Of a stretch of DNA of 64,000 bases, positions 52,158-61,206 are shown in pieces. The DNA is taken from NCBI RefSeq assembly GCF_029714305.1, contig NZ_CP121647.1, forward strand, positions 1,942,501 to 2,006,500. Direction: 5' to 3'. This DNA comes from Bradyrhizobium sp. CB3481 (GTDB taxonomy: Bacteria; Pseudomonadota; Alphaproteobacteria; Rhizobiales; Xanthobacteraceae). The notes beneath the pieces are model-generated. The model was given only the letters and a program-made list of their open reading frames with translations, had not been told where the DNA came from and made no database searches. Made by a program: the position numbers and the translations under genes. Numbering within the stretch: the stretch's first letter is position 1; each line of letters opens with the position of its first letter.

Positions 52158-52799
52158 ATGCCCGAAATCATTGCCGGCATCCGCGTACCCGACAGCGCCA
52201 TTGCTCGTGCTGCCACGCAGCTCGTTCGCGACACCGAGGACGACCTGCTCTACAACCACAGCCGCCGCGTCTTCTTCTGGGGCGCGCTCACGGGTGGACG
52301 GCGAGGGTTGAAATACGATCCGGAACTGCTCTACCTCGGCGCCATGTTCCACGATATGGGGTTGACGGAGAAGTATTCGAGCCCGGACCTGCGCTTCGAA
52401 GTAGATGGCGCCAACGCCGCACGCGACTTTATGAAGACTTACGGCGTGCCGGAACGCGACGTCGAGGATGTCTGGACCGCGATCGCGCTCCACACGACGC
52501 CCGGCATTCCCAAGCACATGCGTCCCACCATCGCGCTGGTGACCGCCGGCGTGGAAATGGACGTGCTTGGTATCGCCTACCGCGACTTCACGCACGAGCA
52601 GCGGGACCACGTCTGTGCCCATCATCCGCGGGAGGCCAACTTCAAGGAGAACATCATCGATCACTTCGCCAACGGCATCATCAAGAAGCCTCTTACAACG
52701 TTCGGAAACGTGAAGGCCGATGTCCTGGCGCTGAAGGACATGAACTATGTACGCGGAAACTTCTGCTCGATCATCCTCGGCTCGGCCTGGCCGAAGTGA
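52158..52799 (+). CDS. HD-domain protein (cyanamide-hydratase-like), copy 2
   Basis: A 213-residue HD hydrolase. The metal ligands are His34 in NHSRRVFFW and His65-Asp66 in FHDMGL, and the HTTPGIPK motif follows. It is the close paralogue of 48126-48776. It lies 82 bp after the catalase gene, with GAAGGAG before ATG 52158, and may be cotranscribed with it. Its substrate is unknown; association with both stress modules suggests a role in detoxifying a reactive small molecule. Confidence 0.85.
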   Translation: MPEIIAGIRVPDSAIARAATQLVRDTEDDLLYNHSRRVFFWGALTGGRRGLKYDPELLYLGAMFHDMGLTEKYSSPDLRFEVDGANAARDFMKTYGVPERDVEDVWTAIALHTTPGIPKHMRPTIALVTAGVEMDVLGIAYRDFTHEQRDHVCAHHPREANFKENIIDHFANGIIKKPLTTFGNVKADVLALKDMNYVRGNFCSIILGSAWPK

Positions 52800-53307
52800 A
52801 AGTCGTTGCGGCGAGCGCAGCAAGATTGCAGATCGGCAGCTGCCGCCCGGCTGACCGCTGCCCGACCCAGCTTCGCGCGCGCGAGAATCCGAGACGCGGG
52901 TCTCGGTCCGAAGACGGCGGCCTCTCCCGCAACCGGTATTCGGGTTGAGCGTCATTTCCAATGCGCCAAGTGCAGGAGTCGAGGCAGCTCTTGGCGCAAA
53001 ACCGGACCATCGATACTCAGGTCGACTGGCTACCGATGGTGTCTGGCGGAAGGGAGGGGAAGTTGCTGCCGTTGGGAAGGAACCCGGTCGTCATGCAGCG
53101 CGCCACCGCACCTCCCGCGTGGTGCTGAGCATCTACACTGAAAGTCGGTATTGATGCTGACGGAGCTCACCGCCGAGATGGAGACAATGAGCAAGCGGCC
53201 GCCCTGGCCTTCAGCGCCGCAATCAATGAGGACGGAACGTCAAGCCTTTCGCCGAACGCGCCGCTAAATTGATATCCTGCGTCGGCGATTCACGTTCTCG
53301 AGGTCTC
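52800..53307. other. Intergenic, no supported gene
   Basis: 508 bp between the HD gene and the AraC gene. Several short frames are present, none with a family signature, a good SD or consistent codon use. No strong hairpin was seen. Confidence 0.45.
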
Positions 53308-54264
53308 ATGTCTCAAGTCGACTGGTTGAGTCATCTCCTGCAAATCATAACCGTTACCGGCCAACTCGAGGTGCGCTGCGCGTACGGCGCACCCTGGCGT
53401 GTTATCTGGCCCAGGGCAGGGGCGAACGAGATCCCGTACCATGTCATAGTCAAGGGTCGGGCCATTTTCGAGGACCCTGATTCGAGAACGGTGCAGGAAC
53501 TTGGAAGCGGAGATATCGTGCTGCTCCCTCACGGTTCGGCGCATGTGCTGCACGACGGTAGCGGCAAAAAGCCAATCGCCACGCACCAAAGCAGGGGCTC
53601 CGCAGGATGGATGTTGAGCGAGAACGATGGACCGGGTGAGCGACTGGATCTCCTGTGCGGGCGGTTTTTCGTCGTGCCGCCGCATGACCGGCTGGTCCGC
53701 AACTACCTGCCGGCGAATCTGGTGGTGCGGGCTATGAAAAACGATGGAGGAGAGGACACCGCGTCGGCATCGAGTCAGCTTTCCGGACTGGTGGGCCTGA
53801 TGCGAATGGAGTCCGCCGCTGACAGAGCGGGAGGGCGCGCCATTCTCAACGCGCTCTCGACGGTCTTGTTCACGCTAGTGCTGCGCGCTGCGAGTGAAGC
53901 CGGAAAATCCTCCGACGGCTTGTTGGCCCTTGCTGGCCATCCGAGATTGGCATCGGCCATGGCGGCGATGTTCGCGGATCCGGCCCGACAGTGGAAGCTT
54001 CACGAGCTGGCCGAGTTATGCGGCATGTCACGCGCGACATTCATGCGCCACTTTCAGGACAAGTTAGGTCGCTCCGCCCTCGACCTGTTGACCGATCTTC
54101 GCATGAGTATGGCCGCCAACGAGCTCAAGAAGCCAGGGACCAGCACGGAAGCTGTGGCCGAGGCGGTTGGATATCAATCGATATCAGCTTTTAGACGCGT
54201 CTTTGCTGAGAGGATGGGGATGACCCCAGGGGAATGGCGCCGTCTGGCGCACGCCGCGGAGTAG
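53308..54264 (+). CDS. AraC-family regulator with cupin-type sensor domain
   Basis: A 318-residue AraC regulator. The first 190 residues form a Cupin_6-like domain (VIWPRAGANEIPYHVIVKG, GSGDIVLLPHGSAHVL, DLLCGRFFV). The last ~100 hold two HTH motifs (LHELAELCGMSRATFMRHF, STEAVAEAVGYQSISAFRR). This type usually activates the next gene in response to reactive electrophiles or alcohols. It lies directly upstream of the nitroreductase, AhpD-like and oxidoreductase genes in the same direction. ATG 53308 is favoured over an ATG at 53269. Confidence 0.88.
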   Translation: MSQVDWLSHLLQIITVTGQLEVRCAYGAPWRVIWPRAGANEIPYHVIVKGRAIFEDPDSRTVQELGSGDIVLLPHGSAHVLHDGSGKKPIATHQSRGSAGWMLSENDGPGERLDLLCGRFFVVPPHDRLVRNYLPANLVVRAMKNDGGEDTASASSQLSGLVGLMRMESAADRAGGRAILNALSTVLFTLVLRAASEAGKSSDGLLALAGHPRLASAMAAMFADPARQWKLHELAELCGMSRATFMRHFQDKLGRSALDLLTDLRMSMAANELKKPGTSTEAVAEAVGYQSISAFRRVFAERMGMTPGEWRRLAHAAE

Positions 54265-54384
54265 GAGTAATGCCGTAGCGCCCGAATGATCCTTTCGAGC
54301 ATCTTTTTGAGCTGTTTGAGGCTCGAAAATACCGGCGCTGCCCGTAATTTCTGGCTCCGTAATCACTTGATGAGGGAGCCACCC

Positions 54385-55071
54385 ATGAACTGCACCGCTA
54401 CAACAGCTACCGCTTCCGGCGCCGCAACTTCCCGTCTGCTTGCGCGGCCGCTGCCGACAAACGCCGTGATCGAAACCATCCTGGCCCGCAGTGCTGCGAA
54501 GTATTACGACACGACGGCCGTCCTCGGCGACGATCAGATCCGTGACCTCGTGCGGATCGGTACATCGGCGCCGACGTCCTTCCATCTGCAGAACTGGCGC
54601 TTTATCGCCGTGCGTTCACCCGAAGCAAAGGCGCGGCTGCGTCCGATCGCCTGGAATCAGCCCGCAATCACCGAAGCGGCCGTCACCTTCATCATTGTCG
54701 GCCAGTTGGCCGATGCCAGCACCGTCCCCGAGCGCCTCGCGCCGGTCGTGGAAGCCGGAATCATGCCGGCACATCTGGTGCCAGACTGGGAGGGGCCTGC
54801 GCGCGGCCTGTACGACAATCAACCGCAGCGCCAGCGCGACGAGGCCGTGCGCTCCGCCACCTTTGGCGCCGCGGCCATCGTCTATGCAGCCCGCTCGCTG
54901 GGCCTCGGTTCGACACCGATGATCGGTTTCGATGCGGAGGCCGTGCACAGAGAGTTCGCTCTCGCCAAAGACGAAATCCCGGTCATGCTGCTGACCGTTG
55001 GACCGGAGCGGCCTGGCAACTGGCCGCAGAAGCCGCGCCTGCCCGTGGCCGATGTGCTGCACTTCGCATAA
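54385..55071 (+). CDS. Nitroreductase-family FMN protein
   Basis: A 228-residue nitroreductase. IETILARSAAKYYDTTAVLGDD and SAPTSFHLQNWRFIAVRS match the YdfN/YfhC group, and GLGSTPMIGFDAEAV the later part. Such enzymes act on nitro compounds, quinones or enones with NAD(P)H. The SD GAGGGA is 8 nt before the ATG at 54385. It lies 120 bp after the AraC gene and 32 bp before the AhpD-like gene. It is not closely similar to the nitroreductase at 45392. Confidence 0.85.
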   Translation: MNCTATTATASGAATSRLLARPLPTNAVIETILARSAAKYYDTTAVLGDDQIRDLVRIGTSAPTSFHLQNWRFIAVRSPEAKARLRPIAWNQPAITEAAVTFIIVGQLADASTVPERLAPVVEAGIMPAHLVPDWEGPARGLYDNQPQRQRDEAVRSATFGAAAIVYAARSLGLGSTPMIGFDAEAVHREFALAKDEIPVMLLTVGPERPGNWPQKPRLPVADVLHFA

Positions 55072-55103
55072 CCAACCCTGAATAATCATCTAGGAGAAAT
55101 ATC

Positions 55104-55647
55104 ATGGCGAGAGCCGCTGTGAAGCCGGAACCACGTGCCGGCCGATTCAAAACCGACCCTCGATACGTTCACCAGGAACATCGGGTTCACTCCGAACATG
55201 ATGGCGACCTTCGCGCAAAGCCCGATCGCGTTCAACGCATGGGCCACTCTGCTCGGCTCGTTGAGCAAGGCGCTCGACGTCAAGACGCGCGACAGCATCG
55301 GCCTCGCGGTCTCCGAAGTGAACGGCTGCAATTACTGCCTGACCGTGCACAGCTTCACGGCGGAGCGTATGGCCAAGCTGCCGGTCGAGGACATCATTCT
55401 CGCCCGAAAGGGTCATGCGAGGGACCCGAAGCGGGATGCCGCCGTCCGGTTTGCACGCAAGGTCATCGAGAGCCGCGGGCATGTCACGGACGCCGATGTG
55501 CAAGCCGTGCGCGAGGCGGGCTACACTGATGCGAACATCATGGAGATCGTCGCGCTTGTGGCCATGTACTCGCTGACGAACTTCTTCAACAACGTCTTCC
55601 ATCCCGATCAGGACTTTCCCGCGGTGGCACCCGCCGGCTCGATCTGA
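55104..55647 (+). pseudogene. AhpD-like carboxymuconolactone decarboxylase-family protein with 5' frameshift
   Basis: The body (from 55135) is a 170-residue AhpD-like domain with the CxxC-His motif NGCNYCLTVH near residue 66, typical of peroxidase-type members. The best SD (GGAG, 7 nt) precedes ATG 55104, whose frame MARAAVKPEPRAG is one base off. Dropping one base at 55131-55134 would join it to VPADSKPTLDTF. So either translation starts at GTG 55135 without an SD, or the sequence carries a single-base insertion. If intact it would remove organic peroxides. Confidence 0.75.
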
Positions 55648-55699
55648 GCAGACGGACACGCTGATTCAGAAAAACTAAGCACATGAAGGAGAATTCAAC

Positions 55700-56617
55700 A
55701 TGAAAGCGATCATCGTGACGGACCAGGTTGCCGGACTTGCCGGCATGAAGTTAGCGGAACGGCCCGAACCTCGCGCGGCGATAAACGACGTCGTCGTGGA
55801 GGTGTACGCATCGGGCTTCGTTCCGACCGAATTGGAGTGGCCATCGACGTGGACCGATCGTCGCGAACAGAGCCGAGCTCCGTCGATCCTCGGGCACGAA
55901 TTTGCCGGCGTCGTCACGGCTGCGGGCTATGGTACTACCGGACTCTCGGTGGGACAGCGCGTGTTCGGCCTTGCAGACTGGTATCGGGACGGCTCTCTCG
56001 CTGAGTACATAGCTATCGAGGCGCGCAATCTCGCGCCCTTGCCGGGTGACGTCGACTTCAAGATCGGCGCGAGCCTGCCGATCTCCGGCTTGACCGCGTG
56101 GCAGGGGCTTTTTTTGCACGGCCGCCTTCAGACGGGCCAAAGCGTGCTTGCGCATGGCGCGGCGGGCGCGGTCGGCTCCATGGTGGTCCAGCTCGCGCGA
56201 GAGGCTGGAGCCTACGTCATCGGAACGGGACGCGCGGCCGACCGGCAGAAAGCGCTCGATTTCGGCGCGAATGAATTCGTTGACCTGGAGAACGATGCGC
56301 TCAAAGATATCGGGGGCGTCGATCTCGCGTTCGACGTCATCGGCGGCGACATCCAAAAGCAGTCTGCAGCCCTCGTCAGGGCCGGAGGGACGCTGGTGAG
56401 CGTCGTCGGACCGGCGGAGGCTCGGCCGCTCAACGGTTTCGCCATCGACTTCGTGGTGGAGGCCGATCGCGGTCAATTGATCGAGATAGTCGAGAGGGTG
56501 CGGGACGGCAGGCTGCGGACGAACATCGGAAAGGTCTCCTCCCTCGACGATGCAGTCGCCACCCTCAACTCGACCCAGCGACGCAAAGGCAAGACGATCA
56601 TTCAGGTCCGATCGTGA
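55700..56617 (+). CDS. NADP-dependent oxidoreductase (MDR, zeta-crystallin-like)
   Basis: A 305-residue medium-chain reductase without zinc ligands. Seen are HEFAGVVTAAGYG, the NADPH motif HGAAGAVGSMVVQLAREAG and a GGTLVSVVGPAEARPL segment, then SLDDAVATLNSTQRRKGKTI. It probably reduces quinones or enones. The SD GAAGGAGA lies before ATG 55700. It is the last gene of the 53308-56617 series; the stem-loop at 56668 follows. Confidence 0.9.
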   Translation: MKAIIVTDQVAGLAGMKLAERPEPRAAINDVVVEVYASGFVPTELEWPSTWTDRREQSRAPSILGHEFAGVVTAAGYGTTGLSVGQRVFGLADWYRDGSLAEYIAIEARNLAPLPGDVDFKIGASLPISGLTAWQGLFLHGRLQTGQSVLAHGAAGAVGSMVVQLAREAGAYVIGTGRAADRQKALDFGANEFVDLENDALKDIGGVDLAFDVIGGDIQKQSAALVRAGGTLVSVVGPAEARPLNGFAIDFVVEADRGQLIEIVERVRDGRLRTNIGKVSSLDDAVATLNSTQRRKGKTIIQVRS

Positions 56618-56667
56618 GCGCTTGATAGGCCGAGGGGCAGCTTTCCCGGCGTATTATCGCTTCGCTT

Positions 56668-56700
56668 CTGGATCGTGGCGAGTGTCTTGGCACGATCCAG
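56668..56700 (+). terminator. Terminator-like hairpin after the oxidoreductase gene
   Basis: A perfect 10-bp stem CTGGATCGTG/CACGATCCAG with a 13-nt loop, 51 bp after the stop codon. There is no T tract, so Rho or mRNA-end protection may be involved. Confidence 0.6.
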
Positions 56701-57022
56701 GCGAACTATGCGGTGCGATAGTCAGTCCGCTCCGGGTAAAACTACGACCTGCCGTAGAGGCAAGGATCTAGCGCAAATAGGACCATTCTGACACGCGCAC
56801 AGGCAAGAAAAAGGGGAAGTACCAGCGTGCTGCTGATCTCTGACGGTATTAAAGGGACATCGCACCGGAGCCGGTGTAGCGGTCTTCTCTACGCAGGCAA
56901 CGGAGATGAGTCGATTGACTGCGATAGTTAGCGCAATCGCCAACATTGCCGGCTTCTGAAATTTTCCTGTGAATTCAACACCCAAAAATTGCGGCGGGTA
57001 TACCGTCGGCATTTGTCCGTCA

Positions 57023-57048
57023 GATTTGCAAGTTTGTGCTTGCAAATC
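57023..57048. promoter_or_regulatory. Palindrome GATTTGCAAG-N6-CTTGCAAATC
   Basis: A perfect inverted repeat with 10-bp arms, AT-rich for this genome, in a long intergenic region. It looks like an operator for a dimeric regulator, but no adjacent promoter or gene start is evident. Confidence 0.45.
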
Positions 57049-57380
57049 AACGACGAAGCGTCATTCGAAATGATAGAGTGGGAGTAGTGCGGCCGGCTGG
57101 CATCGCGTCGTTTGGCGTAGCCTTGGCTATGTCTCTCGTCTCTAGGAGTCTGCGGCCGAAGGACCGTTAGCCGGCTTAGCTTGCTTGGAGCCGGTAATCC
57201 ACACCACCCCGAATAAGGAGTGGAGCAGCGCATTTGAGCGTACGAAAGGATTGCGTTTTCACCGCGGTGCTCAACACATGCTTGTTACGTTAGCGAATCA
57301 ATCGGCCGGGAAAACAGCTGGAGCGCGCCGCGCACGTGACGTGTGCGGTTCGAACTCCGAGTCTCTCGGCTCCCTGGTCT

Positions 57381-58376
57381 CTAGGCGATCGTCTTCAGAT
57401 ACAGGCTAGGATCGAAGTATTTGCTCGCGGGCGTGAAGTCCTTGATGCCGGCGTTGGCCATGAAGAAGTCTGTCGACTGCTGCAGCCAGTTGGTGACGGT
57501 CCCGTCCGAGTACATGCGCTTCCAGTCCTTGGACGTGAACATCTTCTGGGCCTTGAAGGACTCGTTGATGTCGGACAGCGGCGTCTGGCTGTAATGACCC
57601 TTCTGCAGCTTCTCCATCGCCTCGTTGCTGTTGGCGACGATGTAGTCGTTGGCATCCGCCCAGCCGCGGATCAGTTTGGCCAAAGTCTCTTTGTTGGGTT
57701 CATAATAGTCATTGGCGGCGGCCCAGCCGCCGATGATGGCCGCCTTCGGATAGTAGGCTGACGCATCGGCGAGCATGGTCGCGCCCGGCACCTTGTCGCG
57801 GACCGTGACGTTGAACGGCACCCAGAGCGCCACGGCCGGCACGGCGCCGGAGATGAAGGCGGTCACAGCCGCCGGCATGGTCTGGTTGACGAGCTCGACC
57901 TCCTTTGGATCGACCTTGTTGGCCCGGAGCGCGGTGTCGAGGAACACGTGCGCCGTCGTGCCGGTCGCGGTTGCGATGCGCTTGCCCTTCAGATCCGCGA
58001 ACGACTTGATGCCTTGATCGCCGCGGACCCAGAGCTGCGCCGTCGCGACCTCGATATCGTTGATCAGAAACACCTTGCCTTGGCCGCGCGCCGGGAAGTT
58101 CGAGAGGACAGCGCCGGTCGCCAGCACGTCGAGGCTGCCGCCGATCAAGGCCTGGAAGATTTCCAGGCCGGTGTTGAACTGCCGCAGTTCGAGATCGAGG
58201 CCCTGCTTTTCGAAGGAGCCGCGGTCCATGCCGGTCCAGATCTGGCCGTCGACGGCGACGGTGTGAAGATAGCCGACGCGGACCTTCGTTTTCGCTTGCG
58301 CGATCGCCGGTGCCGAGGCTGTGAAGGTGCCGAGCGCAAGGCCCGCCGTCGTGGTCAGAAATTGCCGCCGATCCAT
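57381..58376 (-). CDS. ABC transporter substrate-binding protein, SsuA/NrtA type
   Basis: A 331-residue periplasmic binding protein. The N-terminus MDRRQFLTTTAG has a twin-arginine-like RRxFL signal. The mature part (VRVGYLHTVAVDGQIW, GGSLDVLATGAVLSNFPARG, KGKRIATATGTTAH) belongs to the group that takes sulfonates, nitrate, taurine or small aromatic acids. It is the last gene of the minus-strand importer operon; ATPase and permease lie upstream. The ligand is probably the substrate of the enzymes at 60082 and 61206. Confidence 0.88.
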   Translation of the reverse strand: MDRRQFLTTTAGLALGTFTASAPAIAQAKTKVRVGYLHTVAVDGQIWTGMDRGSFEKQGLDLELRQFNTGLEIFQALIGGSLDVLATGAVLSNFPARGQGKVFLINDIEVATAQLWVRGDQGIKSFADLKGKRIATATGTTAHVFLDTALRANKVDPKEVELVNQTMPAAVTAFISGAVPAVALWVPFNVTVRDKVPGATMLADASAYYPKAAIIGGWAAANDYYEPNKETLAKLIRGWADANDYIVANSNEAMEKLQKGHYSQTPLSDINESFKAQKMFTSKDWKRMYSDGTVTNWLQQSTDFFMANAGIKDFTPASKYFDPSLYLKTIA

Positions 58377-58398
58377 GATGTATCCTCCGTCTTGCCTG

Positions 58399-59208
58399 TT
58401 ATTCCGAGAATGAGACTGGACGCATCTGCGCCTGCTGGGCGCGATATTCATCCATCACGAGTTGCCTGATATGGCTTCGCAGCTCGGCGAATTCCGGCAG
58501 CTCCTGAATCGACTCGTCGCGCGGGTAGTCAAAGGGAACGTCGATGATTTTCTTGATCCGCGCCGGCCGCGCCGTCACCACCACGATGCGGGATGCGAGG
58601 TAGATCGCCTCCTCTACGGAATGAGTGATCAGCATGACAGTCTTGCCCTCGGTCTCCAGCACCTTAAGTAGCAGGTTCTGCATGTTTGAGCGGGTCTGGG
58701 CGTCGAGCGCCCCGAACGGCTCGTCCATCAGGAGAAACTGCGGCTTCACCGCATAGGCTCGCGCGATCGCGAGCCGTTGCCGCATGCCGCCGGAAAGATG
58801 CTTCGGGTGGGAATTGGCGAAGTCGGACAGGCCCATCAGGCCAAGATAGTGATCGCAAATCGCGTCGCGCTCGGCGGTCGGGACATGGTTGGCGTTGAGC
58901 GTCAGGCCGAAGGCGATATTCTGCTTCACCGTCAACCAGGGGAATACGCCGTATTCCTGAAAGATGACGCCGCGCTCGGGGCCGGGACCGGAGACAGGAC
59001 GGCCGTCGAACAGGACGTTGCCGGTTGTCGGCTTCTGGAAGCCGGCGAGCATGCTCATCATCGTGGTCTTGCCGCAGCCGGACGGCCCGATCACCGCGAT
59101 AAAGTCGCCGTCGTTGATGTCATAGCTGACATCCTCGACGACGTTGAGGCGGCCCTTCGGCGTCTCGAAGGACAGCGAAACCTTGTCGAACTGCGCGCGC
59201 TTGTTCAT
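58399..59208 (-). CDS. ABC transporter ATP-binding protein (SsuB/TauB type)
   Basis: A 269-residue ATPase with Walker A GPSGCGKTT, the signature LSGGMRQR and Walker B LLMDEPFGALD. EYGVFPWLTVKQNIAFGL is typical of sulfonate/nitrate/taurine-type ATPases. Its ATG overlaps the permease stop (ATGA), and the SBP gene follows 22 bp later. The order permease-ATPase-SBP is read on the minus strand. Confidence 0.93.
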   Translation of the reverse strand: MNKRAQFDKVSLSFETPKGRLNVVEDVSYDINDGDFIAVIGPSGCGKTTMMSMLAGFQKPTTGNVLFDGRPVSGPGPERGVIFQEYGVFPWLTVKQNIAFGLTLNANHVPTAERDAICDHYLGLMGLSDFANSHPKHLSGGMRQRLAIARAYAVKPQFLLMDEPFGALDAQTRSNMQNLLLKVLETEGKTVMLITHSVEEAIYLASRIVVVTARPARIKKIIDVPFDYPRDESIQELPEFAELRSHIRQLVMDEYRAQQAQMRPVSFSE

Positions 59209-59975
59209 GCGATGGCCCGATCCTGCCAGACCAATAGCCGCGCCGTAATCTTGCGCAGGATCAAATCCATGATAAGCGCGATCAAACCAATGCAGATGAT
59301 GCCGACATAGATGACGTCGAGCAGGAAGTAGGTCGAGGCATTCTGGATCATGGCGCCGAGCCCGCGCTGCGCCGCGATCAGTTCGGATGCGACCAGCGTC
59401 GCCCAGGCCACGCCCAACGCCACGCGCAACGCTGTGAGGATGTGCGGGACGGTGAGGGGAATGATGACCTTGCGAAAGATTTCGGCCTGGTTGGCGCCGA
59501 GCGTCTGCGCCACGCGGATGTAGAGCGGCGTGATCTGCGACACGCCCTCATACATCACGATCACGCCGGAGAAGAACGAGGCGTAGAACAGGATGACGAG
59601 CTTGGCGAGCTCGTCGACGCCGAAATAGACGATCACCAGCGGGATCAATGCGATCGGCGGCAGCGCGCGGAAGAAGTTGATCATGGGGTCGGCGAATGTG
59701 CGGGCGGGGCGATACCAACCCAGCAGAAATCCGACTGGCACTGCCACGAGGATGCCGAGCGCGACGCCGAGAAAGACGCGCCGGCTCGAGGCGAAGATGT
59801 CGATCAGCAGCCCTTCCCTGGTGAGGAGCTCGAAGAATTTTGCGGCGACCTGTTGCGGCGCAGGGATCAGCGAAAGGTTGACGAACCCGCTCCAGCGCAC
59901 GGCGTACCAGAGCAGGATCGCACCGATCCACGGTATCAATCCGAGACCAAAGCGTCTCAGGCCAGCTCCGTTCAT
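59205..59975 (-). CDS. ABC transporter permease (SsuC/TauC type)
   Basis: A 256-residue permease with about six membrane segments. It has the conserved DPMINFFRALPPIALIPLVI loop and the EAA-like QTLGANQAEIFRKVIIPLTVPH that docks on the ATPase. It heads the importer operon; the divergent gene at 60082 lies 106 bp away, with an inverted repeat (60014-60037) between. Confidence 0.93.
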   Translation of the reverse strand: MNGAGLRRFGLGLIPWIGAILLWYAVRWSGFVNLSLIPAPQQVAAKFFELLTREGLLIDIFASSRRVFLGVALGILVAVPVGFLLGWYRPARTFADPMINFFRALPPIALIPLVIVYFGVDELAKLVILFYASFFSGVIVMYEGVSQITPLYIRVAQTLGANQAEIFRKVIIPLTVPHILTALRVALGVAWATLVASELIAAQRGLGAMIQNASTYFLLDVIYVGIICIGLIALIMDLILRKITARLLVWQDRAIA

Positions 59976-60013
59976 TCGACGCGTCCACCCAGATCGCGGT
60001 TGATGTTTTCAGA

Positions 60014-60037
60014 GGTCATATTATAAATAGGATGACC
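60014..60037. promoter_or_regulatory. Candidate GntR operator (GGTCAT-N12-ATGACC)
   Basis: A perfect 6-bp inverted repeat with an AT-rich 12-bp centre, in the 106-bp gap between divergent operons. The GntR regulator encoded at 62830 in the same locus is the likely binder. Confidence 0.5.
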
Positions 60038-60081
60038 ATACAAGTGGCGCCTTTGGTCGTAGGCGTCGCAGGCTTTCCCGC

Positions 60082-61206
60082 ATGACATCGCCACCTTTCA
60101 CCATCCGAAGCGTCCAGGCCTTTGGCTATCGTTACCCGCTGACTACGCCGGTCATCACGTCCTTTGGGCGGATGAAGGATCGGCCCGCTGTGTTCGTCCG
60201 CGTCGAGGATACCGACGGAAATATCGGCTGGGGCGAAGCATGGTGCAATTTTCCGGCACCCGGAGCCGAACATCGTGTTCGGCTCGTCAACGACGTGCTT
60301 GCACCGGCTCTGGCCGGCTTCAACGCCCCTGAGCCGTCCGCTGCCTTCGAGCATCTGACCCAGGGAACCTCGGTGCTTGCGCTGCAGTCCGGAGAGGCCG
60401 GGCCCTTTGCGCAGGCGATCGCCGGCATTGATCTCGCCGTCTGGGATCTCCACGCGCGCCGCCAGAACGTTGCGCTCTGGAAGCTGCTCGGCGGGGCGAG
60501 TCGCACGATCAAGGTCTACGCCAGCGGCATCAATCCGGTCGGGTCCGAGCGAATGGCTGAAGCGGCGCTCAGCCGCGGCTACCGCGCGTTGAAGCTGAAG
60601 ATCGGCTTCGATCCGGCCGCTGACCGCGCCAATCTCGCCGCGCTCCGTCGACTCGTGGGCGAAGGCCTGCTTGCCGCCGACGTCAACCAGGGCTGGGCGA
60701 TTGCGCAGGCGCTGGAACTTGCACCGCAGCTCGAGCGCTTCGGTCTCGCTTGGCTCGAGGAGCCGATCCGCGCCGATCGCCCCCGGCAGGAATGGATGCA
60801 ATTGCGCGAAGCCATCCGCATTCCGCTCGCAGCCGGCGAGAACATCGCGAGCCACGCCGGCTTTGCCGAGGTGCTGCGTGAGCCGGCTCTCGGTGTCGTC
60901 CAGCCCGATATCGCCAAATGGGGCGGGCTGTCGGCTTGCGCGAGCATTGCCCGCGACATCCTGACGTCGCGAAAGATGTTCTGCCCGCACTATCTCGGTG
61001 CCGGCATCGGGCTTCTGGCGTCCGCGCATCTTCTTGCTGGCGTCGGCGGTGACGGACTGCTCGAAGTCGACTGCAACGAAAACCTGCTGCGCGACCGCTT
61101 CTGCGGTCCCCTCGATATCCGGGACGGCATGATCACGCTCGGCGACGAGGCTGGCCTCGGCATCACGCCCGATCTTGCCTCCATCGAACAATACCGGACG
61201 ATCTGA
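60082..61206 (+). CDS. Enolase-superfamily enzyme (mandelate racemase/muconate lactonizing type)
   Basis: A 374-residue MR/MLE-type enzyme. After the N-terminal capping domain (VFVRVEDTDGNIGWGEAW) the barrel has the KLK motif in ALKLKIG, the metal ligands in ADVNQGW, EEPI and GEN, and the catalytic-type His in PHYLGAGIG. The KxK and His pair fits an MR-like racemase or acid-sugar dehydratase. The substrate is not known. It overlaps the GMC gene by 1 bp (TGATG), so the two act in one pathway. Confidence 0.9.
   Translation: MTSPPFTIRSVQAFGYRYPLTTPVITSFGRMKDRPAVFVRVEDTDGNIGWGEAWCNFPAPGAEHRVRLVNDVLAPALAGFNAPEPSAAFEHLTQGTSVLALQSGEAGPFAQAIAGIDLAVWDLHARRQNVALWKLLGGASRTIKVYASGINPVGSERMAEAALSRGYRALKLKIGFDPAADRANLAALRRLVGEGLLAADVNQGWAIAQALELAPQLERFGLAWLEEPIRADRPRQEWMQLREAIRIPLAAGENIASHAGFAEVLREPALGVVQPDIAKWGGLSACASIARDILTSRKMFCPHYLGAGIGLLASAHLLAGVGGDGLLEVDCNENLLRDRFCGPLDIRDGMITLGDEAGLGITPDLASIEQYRTI

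Larger units (their letters stand above)
56618..57380. other. Intergenic region with two strong inverted repeats
   Basis: 763 bp without a supported gene. It contains the hairpin at 56668-56700 and the palindrome at 57023-57048. The short minus-strand frame 56722-57045 lacks an SD and a family signature. Confidence 0.55.

Noticed and set aside
56722..57045. A 107-codon minus-strand frame in the long gap
   Set aside because: No SD; it contains the palindrome at 57023 and has no recognisable domain.
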